Shown here: positions 1 through 11,932 of the stretch, piece by piece
How positions within the stretch are numbered: position 1 is the stretch's first letter
How the letters are laid out: each line of letters starts with the position of its first letter
DNA from: Ryuthela nishihirai
Lineage: Eukaryota > Arthropoda > Arachnida > Araneae > Heptathelidae
Direction of reading: 5' to 3'
DNA length: 64,000 nucleotides
NCBI GenBank assembly: GCA_038380435.1
Contig: JAWZYU010000025.1
Span: 26,822,707-26,886,706, forward strand
Position numbers and translations under genes: made by a program
Notes under the pieces: model-generated
Database searches by the model: none
What the model was told of the DNA's origin: nothing
Seen by the model: only the letters and a program-made list of their open reading frames with translations

Positions 1-479
1 CATCTACAAGCGTGCTGATATCATTTCAGCCTAAAAAAAATATTGAGATATTGAAAATTATTGTAGTGGCTTGTGACAACTTTCCTGAGAAGCATTTATT
101 GTGAATTCTAATCATCTACTTCTAACCATAAGTATATGTCATAGTAACATATCAGAAAAATACTTCTAAAAATTTTATTCCTTAGTTGTTGATGCAGGTA
201 CTGATATATGGGCAGCTTGGGAATTTAAAGTTCACTTGCTGTATTAAGCTTGAATCTAAATATTTTAGTCTTAAATATTAGCACATTCACAAAAAAGTTA
301 AAATGATTAATCCTTCTGCACTTCTGAATCCTGCTTTCACTGAAAAAGAAGGCACTGTTGGGTTCAAAAATATTTTTGTCATTTGAATGGAATATTAAAT
401 TGCTTTTTTTAATTAATTTTTTCACTCGTTAAATTAATGCCATCTATAAATGTGCTGATATCATTTCACCTAAAAAAAT
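1..479. repeat. Direct repeat pair at 1-40 and 440-479
   Basis: The opening 40 bases recur with few changes at 440-479; both copies share GTGCTGATATCATTTCA followed by an A-run. The interval between them is AT-rich with no gene. It looks like an old local duplication or the ends of an unidentified element. Confidence 0.6.
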
Positions 480-538
480 TGACAAGGAGATAATGATATA
501 TGCTCCATATGCAAGAAAGATCATATCCTGTGTATATT

Positions 539-795
539 AAAAGACATGCTGAATGGATTTCAGGGTAACTTGCATTTATCCCTAACTTTATTAGCATTTT
601 ATGCTATTCAGAATGCTGGTTATTCAAAGCATTAAATTTTTTAAATGGAAATATAGTCATTTTAAACTTGTCAGTTTTTAAAAAGACATGCTGAATGGAT
701 TTCAGGGTAACTTGCATTTATCCCTAACATTATTAGCATTTTATGCTATTCAGAATGCTGGTTATTCAAAGCATTAAATTTTTTAAATGGAAATA
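539..795. repeat. Tandem segmental duplication, 115-bp unit
   Basis: 539-653 and 681-795 are almost identical over 115 bp (one substitution seen, CTTTATT versus CATTATT) and are separated by 27 bp. Both begin AAAAGACATGCTGAATGG and end TTTTTTAAATGGAAATAT. The high identity indicates a recent event. No coding content is seen. Confidence 0.9.
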
Positions 796-3245
796 TTATC
801 CGATCCTTAAGTTTCAATATATTTGGAGAAGAAAATTATTAGAAATGGAAATTTTTAATAAGTGTCTTGACCTGTTTATTAAATATACCACATAAATTAT
901 ATTGCGAGTTATTCCAAACTTATTAAAACAATCTAAGCAATAATGAAGTTATTTAATATTTAATTTTTGGAAAAAATGTTTGGCAATTTTCGAGGACTGT
1001 TACAGGAAACCTAAAGTTGTTGAACTATTATATTATTAATGTCTGAATTCATTATATAGCTTAGAATTGTATTGTAGTTATACTTCAAGCATAATGCTGA
1101 ACATTTTGTATAACTAAAATTTCTAGTGGCATAGGCAGATGAGAGTTTCTCATATTAACTGTTTGCCACATGATTAAAATATATGTATTAAATTCTGCAT
1201 GGTTTACATTCACCATTTATAATTAAGTACATTGTTTTTATTACTGTGAAATGTTTACATTTGTACGCTTGTATCACATTAACCAACAACCTTTTCTTTT
1301 TAGTGATCTAGAGTGGAAAACAATAGGCTGCTGTTTTTTCAGGCCAACATGCATTTATGTTTTCAGAAAATTGTATACTGCATTATTTTACTTAGCTTTG
1401 AAAGTGGATAGATATCTATAATGTTATTGAATATACCAGAAAGTAAAAAGGTAAAATGAAATGTATTTGAATTTGCCAAGAATATTATTTTCCCTCTTTA
1501 TGTTAAAATTAAAATTCAGATATAATCAGGCTTACCTTCCTATTGAAATTACATCACTTTTCAACACAGAGGAAGCCAGATGTAAGCATATTCAACTAAT
1601 TGCTGTCGTTCAATTTCTCTCCTCAAGCTTGGAAGAACCATTCACTGTACAGTTTCCCTCATCAGCTTCAAGTGTCATGTTTGTCCATTTCTCGGGCAAG
1701 ATATGATCCTCTGTCCCCTTTATGGGGGGGTGTTATAAGCATGTAGTGCTGACTCTTAAGTACCTCTAAGGTTATTTATTTTTTCGACATTTTTTACTCT
1801 AAATATAATATAGTTATGAGCTGTTCAACATTATAAGTTTTGTGGGTTGTATTTAAATATATTTCATATTCAAAGGACATAAGGGTAGGACAACAAACAA
1901 TGATTATTTAAAAAAAAAACTTTATTTAGTATTATGCTGTGAATGATATGTTAAAACAAAGGGCAAAATGTTGAAAAATCATAAGTTTTAAAATGAGAAT
2001 TATGATCCCATTTTCATTCCGTTGCAATTTTTGATATCTTTTATCAGACATTTTGTTTTTAATTTATTGTTGCACTATTGTCAAACACAGCATAACACTA
2101 AAGCATCAAGTAACTCAAAACATGATAATACAATAAAGTGCTAATTCGCATTTTATTATTACATTACACTGCTGGAATTGCATAAGCATTTAAATCATGA
2201 GACAGAAAGTTTTTATTGATTAAGTTATCAGACTACCATGGTTTTAAATCTAAAATTTAATCTGTTGCGTTAAAATTTTTCTTCTCCTGTTCTTTTTGCC
2301 TACTGTTCTATAATGCAAATATTAGATTGTAATTGAAATTATTTTTTTTTCTATAATTCAAATTCATTCCCTGTTCTCTGTCATTACATGAACAAGAACC
2401 CTAAACTGTCTGAAAATGATGAAAATGCTTGAAAAGGTGATAATAACATATTCCCTGAATTTGTAGATTAATGAAGAAACAAGCGAAATTGTTCAAATGG
2501 TAGAGTGAATGCCATTGTTGCCAACCATAAATGTAATATAAAAACATTATGGTTTTATAAAGCCTAAGTCGAGATAAAAAAAGACTAAGCTAGTAGAGAC
2601 ACAAAAAGATAATTTTGATTAGTGTCAGTCTGCATTGTATAAATTTAACAGTAAAAGATCATATTATGGAAATACGTGTTTTTACAAAATCAAATTTCTC
2701 AGTAAGAAAATATTAATGGTACGTGATAAGATAAATGCCATTTACTAATTTATAATTGTTATTGAAATATTTTGATTAACTGGAATTTGGGAAAGATATG
2801 TAATGCTCACATGGAGAATATAACTGTAAAAAATAAATTTAGTTGGAGTAGGTGTAAAATTAAATTTTAAATAAAATTCCTTTCATTCTTTTTAGATATT
2901 TTTATGCCCAATTTCAGTAATTATCAATATAAAAAAAATCAAGTCTACTGATTTTTTTTTTTTTTTTTTTTTTTGAGGTAGGGGGGCATTGCCATCAATC
3001 TTCACCACACTGTATTGGGACCAAAATATCACTCTGGTACTTTTATATCATTCATAATGTTCCCATATTCAGTTATGAGTGTAATTATTCATGCAAACAT
3101 GCATATTATATTTTTATGTGGATATAAATAACTTATTTTCTAATCAAGAGTTATTTTTTGCTCTTCATTAATGAGAAAATATCATTTTGGCAATACAACC
3201 AAGTAATGGCCCTTGTAAAAAAAAAATGCAAAAATTTTCACAGAT
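796..3245. other. AT-rich non-coding sequence
   Basis: No exon, RNA gene or recognisable element was seen. It holds short homopolymer runs, including a long T-run near 2951-2974. It is either intron upstream of the first visible SF3B1 exon or 5' flank. Confidence 0.5.
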
Positions 3246-3296
3246 CCTTAGGTGAATTACAAATTATTTGTTAAATAATTTGTAATTCATATAAGG
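3246..3296. repeat. Perfect AT-rich hairpin
   Basis: 3253-3269 and 3273-3289 are exact reverse complements (17 bp, TGAATTACAAATTATTT) around the loop GTT. Pairing extends outward with two mismatches. It could be a cruciform or a degenerate MITE; no host small RNA can be claimed. Confidence 0.8.
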
Positions 3297-4299
3297 GTTT
3301 GTTTGATCAAAGGTCAATTGCCATTTTAAACCAATACTTTTCAAAATGTAAGGCACAGTATAGTAATAAAAAGAAATCTTTGGTTTGAATTGATAGGAAT
3401 TCTAACATTTAAATCATTAGCAATCTTTCAAAAGCACTAACAATATTCTTCAAATAATGGAACAGGATGTCCTTATTAGCAAGTAAAAATTGTATATTAA
3501 TAAAAATAATTCTAATCCAGAGATATGAAATTTGTCTACATATGCCTTTTTGTCTAGTTCTTCAAATGAACATAGATGTATATTAATGTTTTCATGGGAT
3601 TGAAAACTAGCACTCAGTTTAAAGCATTTGTTCTTAAAGATAATCTGCAGGAAAGCTTTTGAATTAAATCAGCACATTGTATATACAAGCAACAAGGGAA
3701 GATGTGCTGTTATTTCAAATTTATAACCTTTAATGAATATAAGCGTATTTATGTTCTGGCCCACAAGGTTCTCCCATTAATGAAATGTGGTCTGCTTGCA
3801 CTATGAAAAAATTAGCTGTACAGTAAAAAATGGTGACTATCCTTGGTCTTAGTTACAGTTTCTAAATGCAGTTCAAGTTAAAAATATTTGATAAGCATAA
3901 TATTAAACTAAGTAAATTTCCCCCTGATCATGGAATGTAAGCGATATAGGTATAATTTTTTTTTCTTTTTAATAGTAATATTCAAAATAGTGAGAAAAAG
4001 CAAATTGACATTAATGAGACTATTATTTTTATTGTGGAAATGTTAATGCATTGTAGTATTTCTACACCTGTTCCATTTTGTTTCAGACAATGAATATTAC
4101 TTCATTTAATTAGTAATATATTGTTCCAACTGATCTTTATTAATCACAATGAACTTCTATCCAGAATTCTTCTCCATGGGTTCTGTTTGAGCAGGATTTT
4201 ACTTTATTTCCACTAAGAAACTCTCTGCAGTTTTTATTTTATTAAATACCACTTCAGCAAACAAATGTATTTTTTGTTTCCTTGGCTTTATTCAGGGTA

Positions 4300-4760
4300 A
4301 TTCTATTTAACACTTCAGTGGTCATGCCCTTTTTTGTTATCCCATTGTCATATGCGATGTATATTACACCCCACATGATCACTAATATTAATTTTGGGGG
4401 ATGTATATTACACCCCATTTCAGAAGGTGGAATCACCTAGACTTAGACTCTGTGTCCTTTGTAACTCATAAATATTATATGATAAATACATTATTTAGAT
4501 TAATTTCAAATACTGTTTAACTTCAAAGAACTTGTTAATATAATACTAGTATGAAAAGAAACAGTGCATTCAATTTTAAAAAAATGGAAGTAAAATGTAA
4601 TAAAAATTTTTTACAAAAATAATTGTGTAATTTCAAAGCTATGATATATTAAATTGCAGTAAAGCTTATCTGAATGATGACAGTACGATACTAAGCAATA
4701 TTTACAAAATATTATCAAGGTCTTGCATAGTGTATTATACACCCCAGACAAACTTGAACA
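4300..4760. repeat. Dispersed motif GATGTATATTACACCCCA
   Basis: The motif occurs at 4356-4373 and 4400-4417. A variant (TGTATTATACACCCCA) lies at about 4731-4746. A related block with the same neighbouring wording (CACATGA) lies at 6432-6455. A TTAACACTTCAGTGGTCATG start at about 4308 resembles piggyBac-type ends, but no matching second end was found. Confidence 0.4.
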
Positions 4761-4899
4761 ATTCTTATTCAGTCAGATAAATAAAACTAGTGGCAGGTAG
4801 CTAAACTATGAGGTTGGGTCATTTAATTTGTAGTTGGAGTTTTATGCACAATGACAATTAAGGCCATATTGCACCAAACAAAATGTAAAGGACTTTAAT

Positions 4900-5560
4900 T
4901 TGTGGACTTTTGTATGAGTTAGGGGGGCATAAGTTTCTCGGGTTGAAAAAATCGAATTTTTTTTTTGCATTTTCTGATAGTTTTTACCCCTAAGAAAGAA
5001 TCCAAAACCATAACACTTTATGTCAGAGAGCCTGTTTCACAGCAGCGCATAGGGTGGGTAAAGCATTCATATTTTTCTCAACAGATGGCATTATAATCGT
5101 TTTACTTTCGTGAATGCAGTTTCTAAACTAAGTTCAAAATGGCAATCTGTTATACAGGCTACCCAATTTCTTCAAACTTTCAAATGCGTTTTTCTCGAAA
5201 CTATGTTTTCAAAGTCGGTACCGGTGATAACTCAATAACAAATCACTCAATTGACTTGTTTCTTTTTTTTTCTACTTACAGCTTATAAAATTCCCTAGTC
5301 CTTATCGGATGCTTTTTTGAAAATTTTGATTTTTTATATTTTTTTTTTATAGTTTAAACTGAAAAAAAAGCTAAAAATTGACACTCTTTTTTTTGAAAGG
5401 TCACCATTTTGTTAAAAATTCGAAATTTAAAAATCCCATCTGATACAGATGTCAAAATTTAATGTACTTTAAGAATTACTTTTGTTTGTTTCAGATGAAC
5501 ATGCAGGGCGATTTTACCAATACCACAGACCTACTACATGAGATGTACTTTCATTTAAAA
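4900..5560. other. Unidentified repeat-like segment
   Basis: This block is richer in G+C than its surroundings and contains phrases such as TTTTTCTCGAAACTATG. It has the feel of transposon-derived sequence, but I see no open frame or terminal repeats that would classify it. Confidence 0.3.
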
Positions 5561-5640
5561 AAAGGTCGTTATTTTACCTTTTTTTTTTGCACCAAAAAAA
5601 AATTATGAAAATTGCCTTTTTTATGGCTGAGAAACTCCTA

Positions 5641-6312
5641 TGCTCCCTTAATGCATGATATATGGCAACACAATGACTCATTAAGGACATGGAGCAGTGT
5701 GTACAAGCTGAAACACATTGCAATGTGGTTGCAAGTAACAGTGGAACAGTATGCATCCAGTCTTATTTTCTCACTTTGGAAAGGTGTTTGCTTTTGTATG
5801 TGAGAATTTTTGCAGGCACTGGCTGATACCTGGGAACTGATCAACAGTATGCAATAATTTATTATGTTCAGCTAATTTTCACTAACTGTCAGTAAGCACT
5901 AAGGCTTAAGTGGTTCACAGACTGTCATTGAAATTACTCAAGTGCGTGGAGAACAGTTCTTTTTTGCCCAGATCTTTAGTTTTCTTCCATGGAATTCTGT
6001 CTGTCTATGAAGTGTTTGTCATTTGAAAAATTGTGCATTTCATGCACTGTTCTCCTTACACTGAAGTAATTTCTTCAACTGTCTGTGCCCATTTAAGCCT
6101 TACCAGTCACAGTATTTTATCATATACCACTGCTGTTTAAATATCAGCCATAACCTGCAAAAACAAGCCGAAGTGAGAAAACGATAGACTGTGCTGTTTT
6201 TCTGTTACTTGTGATCGTATCACGATATGTTTCAGCTTGCACACACGCTCCATGCCCTTGGTGAGTAGCTGTGCTGCCACATATTATGTATTAACTCATA
6301 CAAAAAGCTGAT
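5641..6312. repeat. Large foldback (inverted repeat) element
   Basis: 5641-5960 is an imperfect reverse complement of 6040-6312. Shared landmarks on opposite strands are CATGGAGC, CAAGCTGAAACA, CAAGTAACAG, TTTTCTCACTT, TTTTTGCAGG, ATGGCTGATA and AAGGCTTAA. Arms are roughly 300 bp with indels and a loop of about 80 bp. Non-coding; several short open frames here are by-products of the palindrome. Confidence 0.75.
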
Positions 6313-9036
6313 AATTGTTGGTGATGTCATTCCACACATTAAATTATCCACGTATATAATTCTAAGAAGGAGTGGAATTGGTGGATGCTCTGTGTATTTA
6401 GTGAGAAATAGGAGTCCAGTTGTAAACATCATGAGGTATAAATTACACCTCACATGACCAGTGATGGTTTGATTCTTAGCACATTTTAGTGCATTTGTTC
6501 ACTTCTTCAGGGTGTTCCATTTATGATTTTTTTTTCACATTTTGCATAAAATAGGTGAAACGAGTCATAAAGCAATAATCTTATAGCAAGAAGCAAAATT
6601 TAGTAGCACTGATGTAATTATTTAAAAAAATAATATTACAGAGTAACAAAATGTATTATGAAGTTATAAAGGGTTGTCTCTGAATATAAAAAAAAATATT
6701 TTTGGTAGTTCCATGAAAATGCATCCAATATACAGAAGTTGACCAACTTCTATATGTTGGCCAGAGGTTTCATTGTAACTTCTGTGTTCTAGTTTGAATC
6801 ATATGGAAAGTTGAAATTAAAAACATGACTTCTTCCCCATTCTTTTTTTTTATGATATTTCTCACAATCCTATTGCATTTACACCATTTAGCTCTTTTAT
6901 TTTTAAAATACCAATTCTTAAATCTTTTACCATGCAAAATCAGTGTTAAGTCCAATATAGCATTATTCATTTAATAGTTTCTATTATGATATCTATATTT
7001 GATTCAAACTAATGAGTTTTTTTCATTCTCACTTTCCATACATTGTGTTCTGTTTCTTGCTTTCTTTTGGTCTTGTGTTACTAGTACTTAAGTTTGCATT
7101 TCAGTGTTTATTGTCTGCTGTGGCTTATTTTGTTTTTGCAACTGTCTTGGTCTTTATTCATGCTTTACATTTCTCATATTTCACATCTGACATTATAAAA
7201 AGTATCTATTTTTTTGTTAAATTATATATTAGTATTAAAGTCAGGATAAATATACTACACATATTGTAAAAAGTGAAAAAGAAATAGGATTATAAAACTA
7301 CGTTATAAGATAAACATAATCTTCACTTTGAAGATATTACTGGCACAAATGAAATGTTACAGTGCTTGCTAATTCACTATGCCATACCATTGATTGACTT
7401 GTGAATTAATGGCACATTTATGTTTTCTTATAGAAGGTCTGGAATACATAGTTAAATTTTAAGTATATTGCAGTATTAATAATCCTGTATTACTGTTGAA
7501 CTTCAGGCTATCAGTTTACCATTTATCAACAATTCACTGTCCATGATTGAATACCACAATACTGCATATCTGTGTGTTTTAATAATTGCTAATATAACTT
7601 AACTACTCAGCCACTGGTTGGTATTTGCTATTAAATAATGCTATATTTTTTTTAATGCTATACAAAAAGTCAGTTATCTGCATTAATATATATAAACTGC
7701 TGAACTTTAGTTTTCAAAAAAATAGATATTAGACTATAAGTATAAGCAATTATTTAATACATTCATTAATCATTCTAATGGAAATTTGTATGAAACCATC
7801 AATGACAGCGGCATCAACAGTATTTGCTCAATATCTGTATGGACCATATTAAAAGCAAAAAAATATGGAAGGAGTTCACCAGAAATCTTTAAGAATAAAT
7901 ATCACCCTCAAAAATAACTATTCACATAAGAAGCCAAAGCATTTGATCTCAAACTTTTCTACCTAAGTCTGCCAAAGCCATATCTGCAAAACAATTGAAA
8001 ATTGATTACAGTATTTGCTCTGTAAACTGTTGCTGCCTTTGCTAATGGTAACAAATTTTATTATCCACCATTGTTGCAGTTATTATTTTCATTGTCAGTG
8101 TTAATAGTGTCAGTTTTAAAATTCATGTAGCATTGAATTTGTATCAAAACACATTTTTAGATACTTTTTTATCTGCTTTCTTTTAACAATATCAGAGAGA
8201 CTTATTTGTGAAAACTAGTTTTCTATCTCCTCCAGTATCTCAATAATGCTTCAGTCAATAATACACAGTCTTCTGCTAAACTTGCAGTTTTGTGAATGGA
8301 AATTTTTTGAGCATCCATATCTTTCATACATTGCATTTAAAATTAGCTGATTTTTTCATTAATTATTTTTGAAAAGTCAATTTGTAAAACTAATATATCA
8401 AATTATAGATAATTTTGTTAGATTTATTGAATGCACCATCATTTGAAGTACTTGTCACTAAAGTACAGTTAAAAACACAATGTGAAAACAGATAAGGCGA
8501 GGTATCAGTTAACTTGAAACTCAAGTTTGGTTCTTTGTGGTAACAATGCTTTTATGTGTAAAAATATTCTAATGGGTAATGGGAAATAATCACATAATGG
8601 AAAAATTTTATGTGGTCTGACAAATAAAATTCAATCAAAACTTCTTTGGATAACAAAATTTATAGAAGATTGACAGTGTAATCTCAACCACTGTTCAGGA
8701 AATTTAGAACAGCATGAAATTTTTTCCTAATTAGCTAATTTCTTGCTGACTTCTTGTTACTTATTTAACAGCAGCTGTAAATACACTAATGTGTTTTAGA
8801 CTCAACTTTGGGATGGGATGCAGTTTAATAATTTTTGTCTGCTGATTATGATGGTAGTTTCCTGTTGACCTTATTAATCCTTGATCAGGAATAATGTTCA
8901 TAATGAAGGCTAGATTAGTTCAGACCCCAGATCTTTTAGCAATAAAGGTCTCATTCAACCTTTATTTTGGTCATCTATATATACCGCATTATCTATGAAT
9001 AGCAATAGGAGTCAGTAATGCAATGAAATTCATCTA
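6313..9036. other. AT-rich non-coding sequence
   Basis: No exon or RNA gene recognised. The open frame at 7012-7269 is hydrophobic low-complexity translation of a T-rich stretch and is not considered a gene. Confidence 0.5.
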
Positions 9037-10182
9037 CACTGAGAGGCCAAAAGTCATGGAATATGTGCCTAATAACAGGTTGGTCCTCCTTGAGTCCTCA
9101 GCAGTGCAGCCACACGTCGAGGCATGGAGTCAACGAGTTGCTGGTACCATTCTGCAGGGACACATCCTGCAGTGTAGACCATAATTGTGTTGCATTGGAT
9201 GGTGCTGGATTCATGGATTGTAAGCTTGTTTCCATTGTGTTCCACAGATGCTCCAAGAGGTTCATATCGGGGTACTGTGGAGGCCAATTCATGGTGATAA
9301 AGTCCATGGAGTGTTCCTCGATCCACCTCCTAACAACCAAAGACTGGTAACATGTTACATTATCTTGTTGGAATACCCCTTCACCATCAGGGTGCTTGAG
9401 AGTCATGAAGAGGTGCAGGAGATAGGTGAGAATGTCCACGTATCTCATACCTGTCAGCAATTGCTCCAAACGGACAAGAGAGCCCAATGTCGATCACGTG
9501 AACACACCCCACACCATCACAGAGCTGCTTCCAGCCTGAACAGTACCTTGCAGACAGGGGAGGGTTCATGGCTTTACGGGGCCTAAGCCACACTCTAATG
9601 CACCCGTCAGCGCGAAACAATTGAAACCTTGATTCATTGGACCATGCTACCTGATGCCACTGTTCTACTGTCCAATTTCGATGTCTTCGAGCCCATTCCA
9701 GTCATTGAGCTCTGTGATGACGTGTAAGTATTGGGACACGAGTGGGTCTTTGACTACCAAATCCGATGGAGTGCAAGTGGCGATGAAAAGTCCTTTCAGA
9801 AGTGTTTTGTGTTTGGCCTGCATTCAGGTTGGCAGTGATTTCATGTACTTATCCTGTCTGTTGGTCGTTCACTGGTTTATGTGTGTGGAAATGCCATTAA
9901 TAGAATACTGGCAATAAACTCTTGACACTTTAGACCTGGGAAAATCGAATTCCTGCACAATCTCCGATATTGCATGACTCATCCTGGCACCAACGATCAA
10001 GCCACATTCAAAGTCAGACAACCACAATGTGCAGCTATGCTGAATTAACTACTCTGAAATGAATGTTGGGTTTTTATGCTACTGCAGTGCCATTCTGTGG
10101 TTGATGTCCAATGCATTGGTTAAGAGTGTAGCATGCTAGTTCTACTTTAACTGCTATTCTCATGACTTTTGGCCTCTCAGTG
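9037..10182 (-). mobile_element. Tc1-like transposon with complete inverted repeats, DD36E type
   Basis: Both ends carry CACTGAGAGGCCAAAAGTCA in inverted orientation and are flanked by TA (9035-9036 and 10183-10184), the Tc1/mariner target. The total length of 1146 bp is close to what a single transposase gene needs. The decayed transposase is read on the minus strand. The interval is entirely inside the presumed 5' intron or flank of SF3B1. Confidence 0.93.
9069..9980 (-). pseudogene. Tc1-like transposase pseudogene
   Basis: Minus-strand reading in several frames gives Tc1 transposase landmarks. WSNESRFQLFRADG (codon at 9636-9638) is the first catalytic site, with Asp changed to Asn. GVFQQDN is the second Asp, intact. 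NWPPQYPDMNLLEHLW carries the final Glu, and SMPRRVAALLRTQGGPT is the C-terminus. There are 36 residues between the second Asp and the Glu. At least one frameshift (near 9160-9200) separates the DDE part from the C-terminus. The gene is dead: loss of the first metal-binding Asp alone would abolish cleavage. Confidence 0.88.
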
Positions 10183-10507
10183 TATATACTCAACATGAAA
10201 GTTTACACTGGTTCCCTGGCTTTCATGTTAATTGTATCCCTCTGTATATGAGAAGGAGAAATACAATCCATCTTTTGAGAATTATTGAATGTTTTAAAAC
10301 AAATTATGCAGGTATATTTCATTACAACATTACATTCCCTACTTCAAGACCTTTGTTGCATCTAACTTAGGTGCCACTAAATAAAACAGGATATGTATGA
10401 AGCATCCTTTTCTTTTCATATAAGCGAGTAAGATTATGTACTGTATTAAAATTATCTATATATCATAAAAATGTAGAACTTGTGTTAACAAATAAAATGC
10501 TTAGCTT

Positions 10508-10621
10508 TTAACCCTTTCTCTACCAAACTGACCAGGATTTTAAAATGACTTCGATCAGTGATATTCTTTCTTCACTTGCAGTTTGGGCTGTTTTGAGACA
10601 GTATGGTAGGGAAAGGGTTAA
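10508..10621. mobile_element. piggyBac-type MITE with TTAA ends
   Basis: The 114-bp element starts TTAACCCTTTCTCTACCA and ends with its complement TGGTAGGGAAAGGGTTAA (two differences). Both ends include TTAA, the piggyBac superfamily target. It has no coding capacity and must rely on a transposase in trans. Confidence 0.8.
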
Positions 10622-10779
10622 CAAGAATACACATAGAGTGAAATGAAAATTTTAAAACAGTAATATATTCTTTATGGAAAGCTTGAGTTATTAGTATTAA
10701 AAAAAATACAAGTAATGTAACAGTAGAGCTCACATTATAATCCTTAAAGTGTTGGATTAATTTTGAAGTACATCTATCC

Positions 10780-10905
10780 CTTGATTTACATGGTCCAAAA
10801 AATGCAACCAGTTTTGATATACACGGTCATGGACTTGGTTTTATATAGTCAGGGAAATGGAATCAGTTTTGTTTTACACGATTATAGACCTTTCCACGGT
10901 GCAGA
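10780..10905. repeat. Imperfect ~59-bp tandem repeat
   Basis: Two successive blocks share the pattern ...AATG(C/G)AA(C/T)CAGTTTTG..T(A/T)TACACG.T.AT.GAC. They are diverged and non-coding. Confidence 0.45.
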
Positions 10906-11511
10906 TTGGGATATTTTTTTTTAAATGTATAGATATAATACATAATTTGAAGCAGCAGTGGCATAGGGTCAAGGGAGATTAGTAGACTGTTGTCCCAAGA
11001 TAAAAAACAACTAAATGGTTTTAATTGGTATCATTTATTTTCAGAAATTAGAGAGAATAGTAAATTCCTATATTAATAAAATCGTCATCTGTAACAAGTT
11101 ATATTTATATTCTTTCACTAAAATTACATTCTTGCCATTGTAATACAATCTGTTTTTTGATATCATAATGAAATGAAGTTGTTTTGAATTGGTAGCAAAT
11201 TCTGGCTTTTCTGGACTAAATTTTTCAGATTAGTAAAAACTCTGTTTTGCCCCATTTTTAGCAATAAATTTAACTTTGTAGACTTATATAGGCTAAATAC
11301 AACTCATTTGTAAGTACACTATTTCATAAAATATATAAATTTTAATTTTTCAAAATAAAGCACTAAGTGTTAGTATAAATGCTTAATTACTAATTTATAT
11401 TCAGTTCATAAATGTCCTATGAAATTACATCTTGAAATTTGGTAGTGTGTGTCTACATTAACAATGAGTTTTTCATGACCAAATAGAGATGTATGAGAAA
11501 TTAATCCAAGC

Positions 11512-11571
11512 TCTGACAGGCTCTTAGACCTCTGGCAAGCAGGTGCTTGAGGGGGTATTTATTTTTATTTA
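11512..11571 (+). repeat. SINE-2 tail fragment
   Basis: It matches the 3' end of SINE-2: CTGACAGGCTC, AGACCTCT.GCAAGCAG, TGCTTGAGGGGGTATTTATT. The 5' part is missing. Confidence 0.75.
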
Positions 11572-11751
11572 TCTGAATTTGTGCAAATAAAGTGCAAAAT
11601 AATGTTACCTTAATGCTTATTATTACTGCTGAACTGAAATTTGAGATAAATATGTATTAATAAAACTTTCAATATTGGTTTTATTCATAAAAAGGATTTT
11701 TTTTTTGAACTTATCCCCCCTTTTTCCATAAGTTATTGGTTTCAATTTATG

Positions 11752-11932
11752 TGGTGGTCCATGGCTGAGTGGTTAGCACATTTGGCTACTGATTAAAGGG
11801 ACCTGGTTTCAAGCCCCGGTTAATGTTTGTGTTATCTTTCTGCTGAGGTCCTGCCATCCTCACAGATCTTCAACTATGGCATATAAGGTTCCTGTTAGAC
11901 CTCTGTGTCAAACAGCTGCTTGAGGTGGATGG
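11752..11932 (+). mobile_element. SINE-2 copy (tRNA-Ser-like head)
   Basis: The head GGTGGTCCATGGCTGAGTGG with TTAGCAC supplies an A box, and CTGGTTTCAAGCCCCGG is a B-box relic. The body follows the family order: CTGCTGAGGTCCTGCCATCC, GGCATATAA, GACCTCTGTG, CAGCTGCTTGAGG. It is diverged from the copy at 44391. Confidence 0.85.

Noticed and set aside
7012..7269. 85-codon hydrophobic frame resembling a membrane protein
   Set aside because: Translation of a T-rich low-complexity stretch. No promoter, splice or family evidence.
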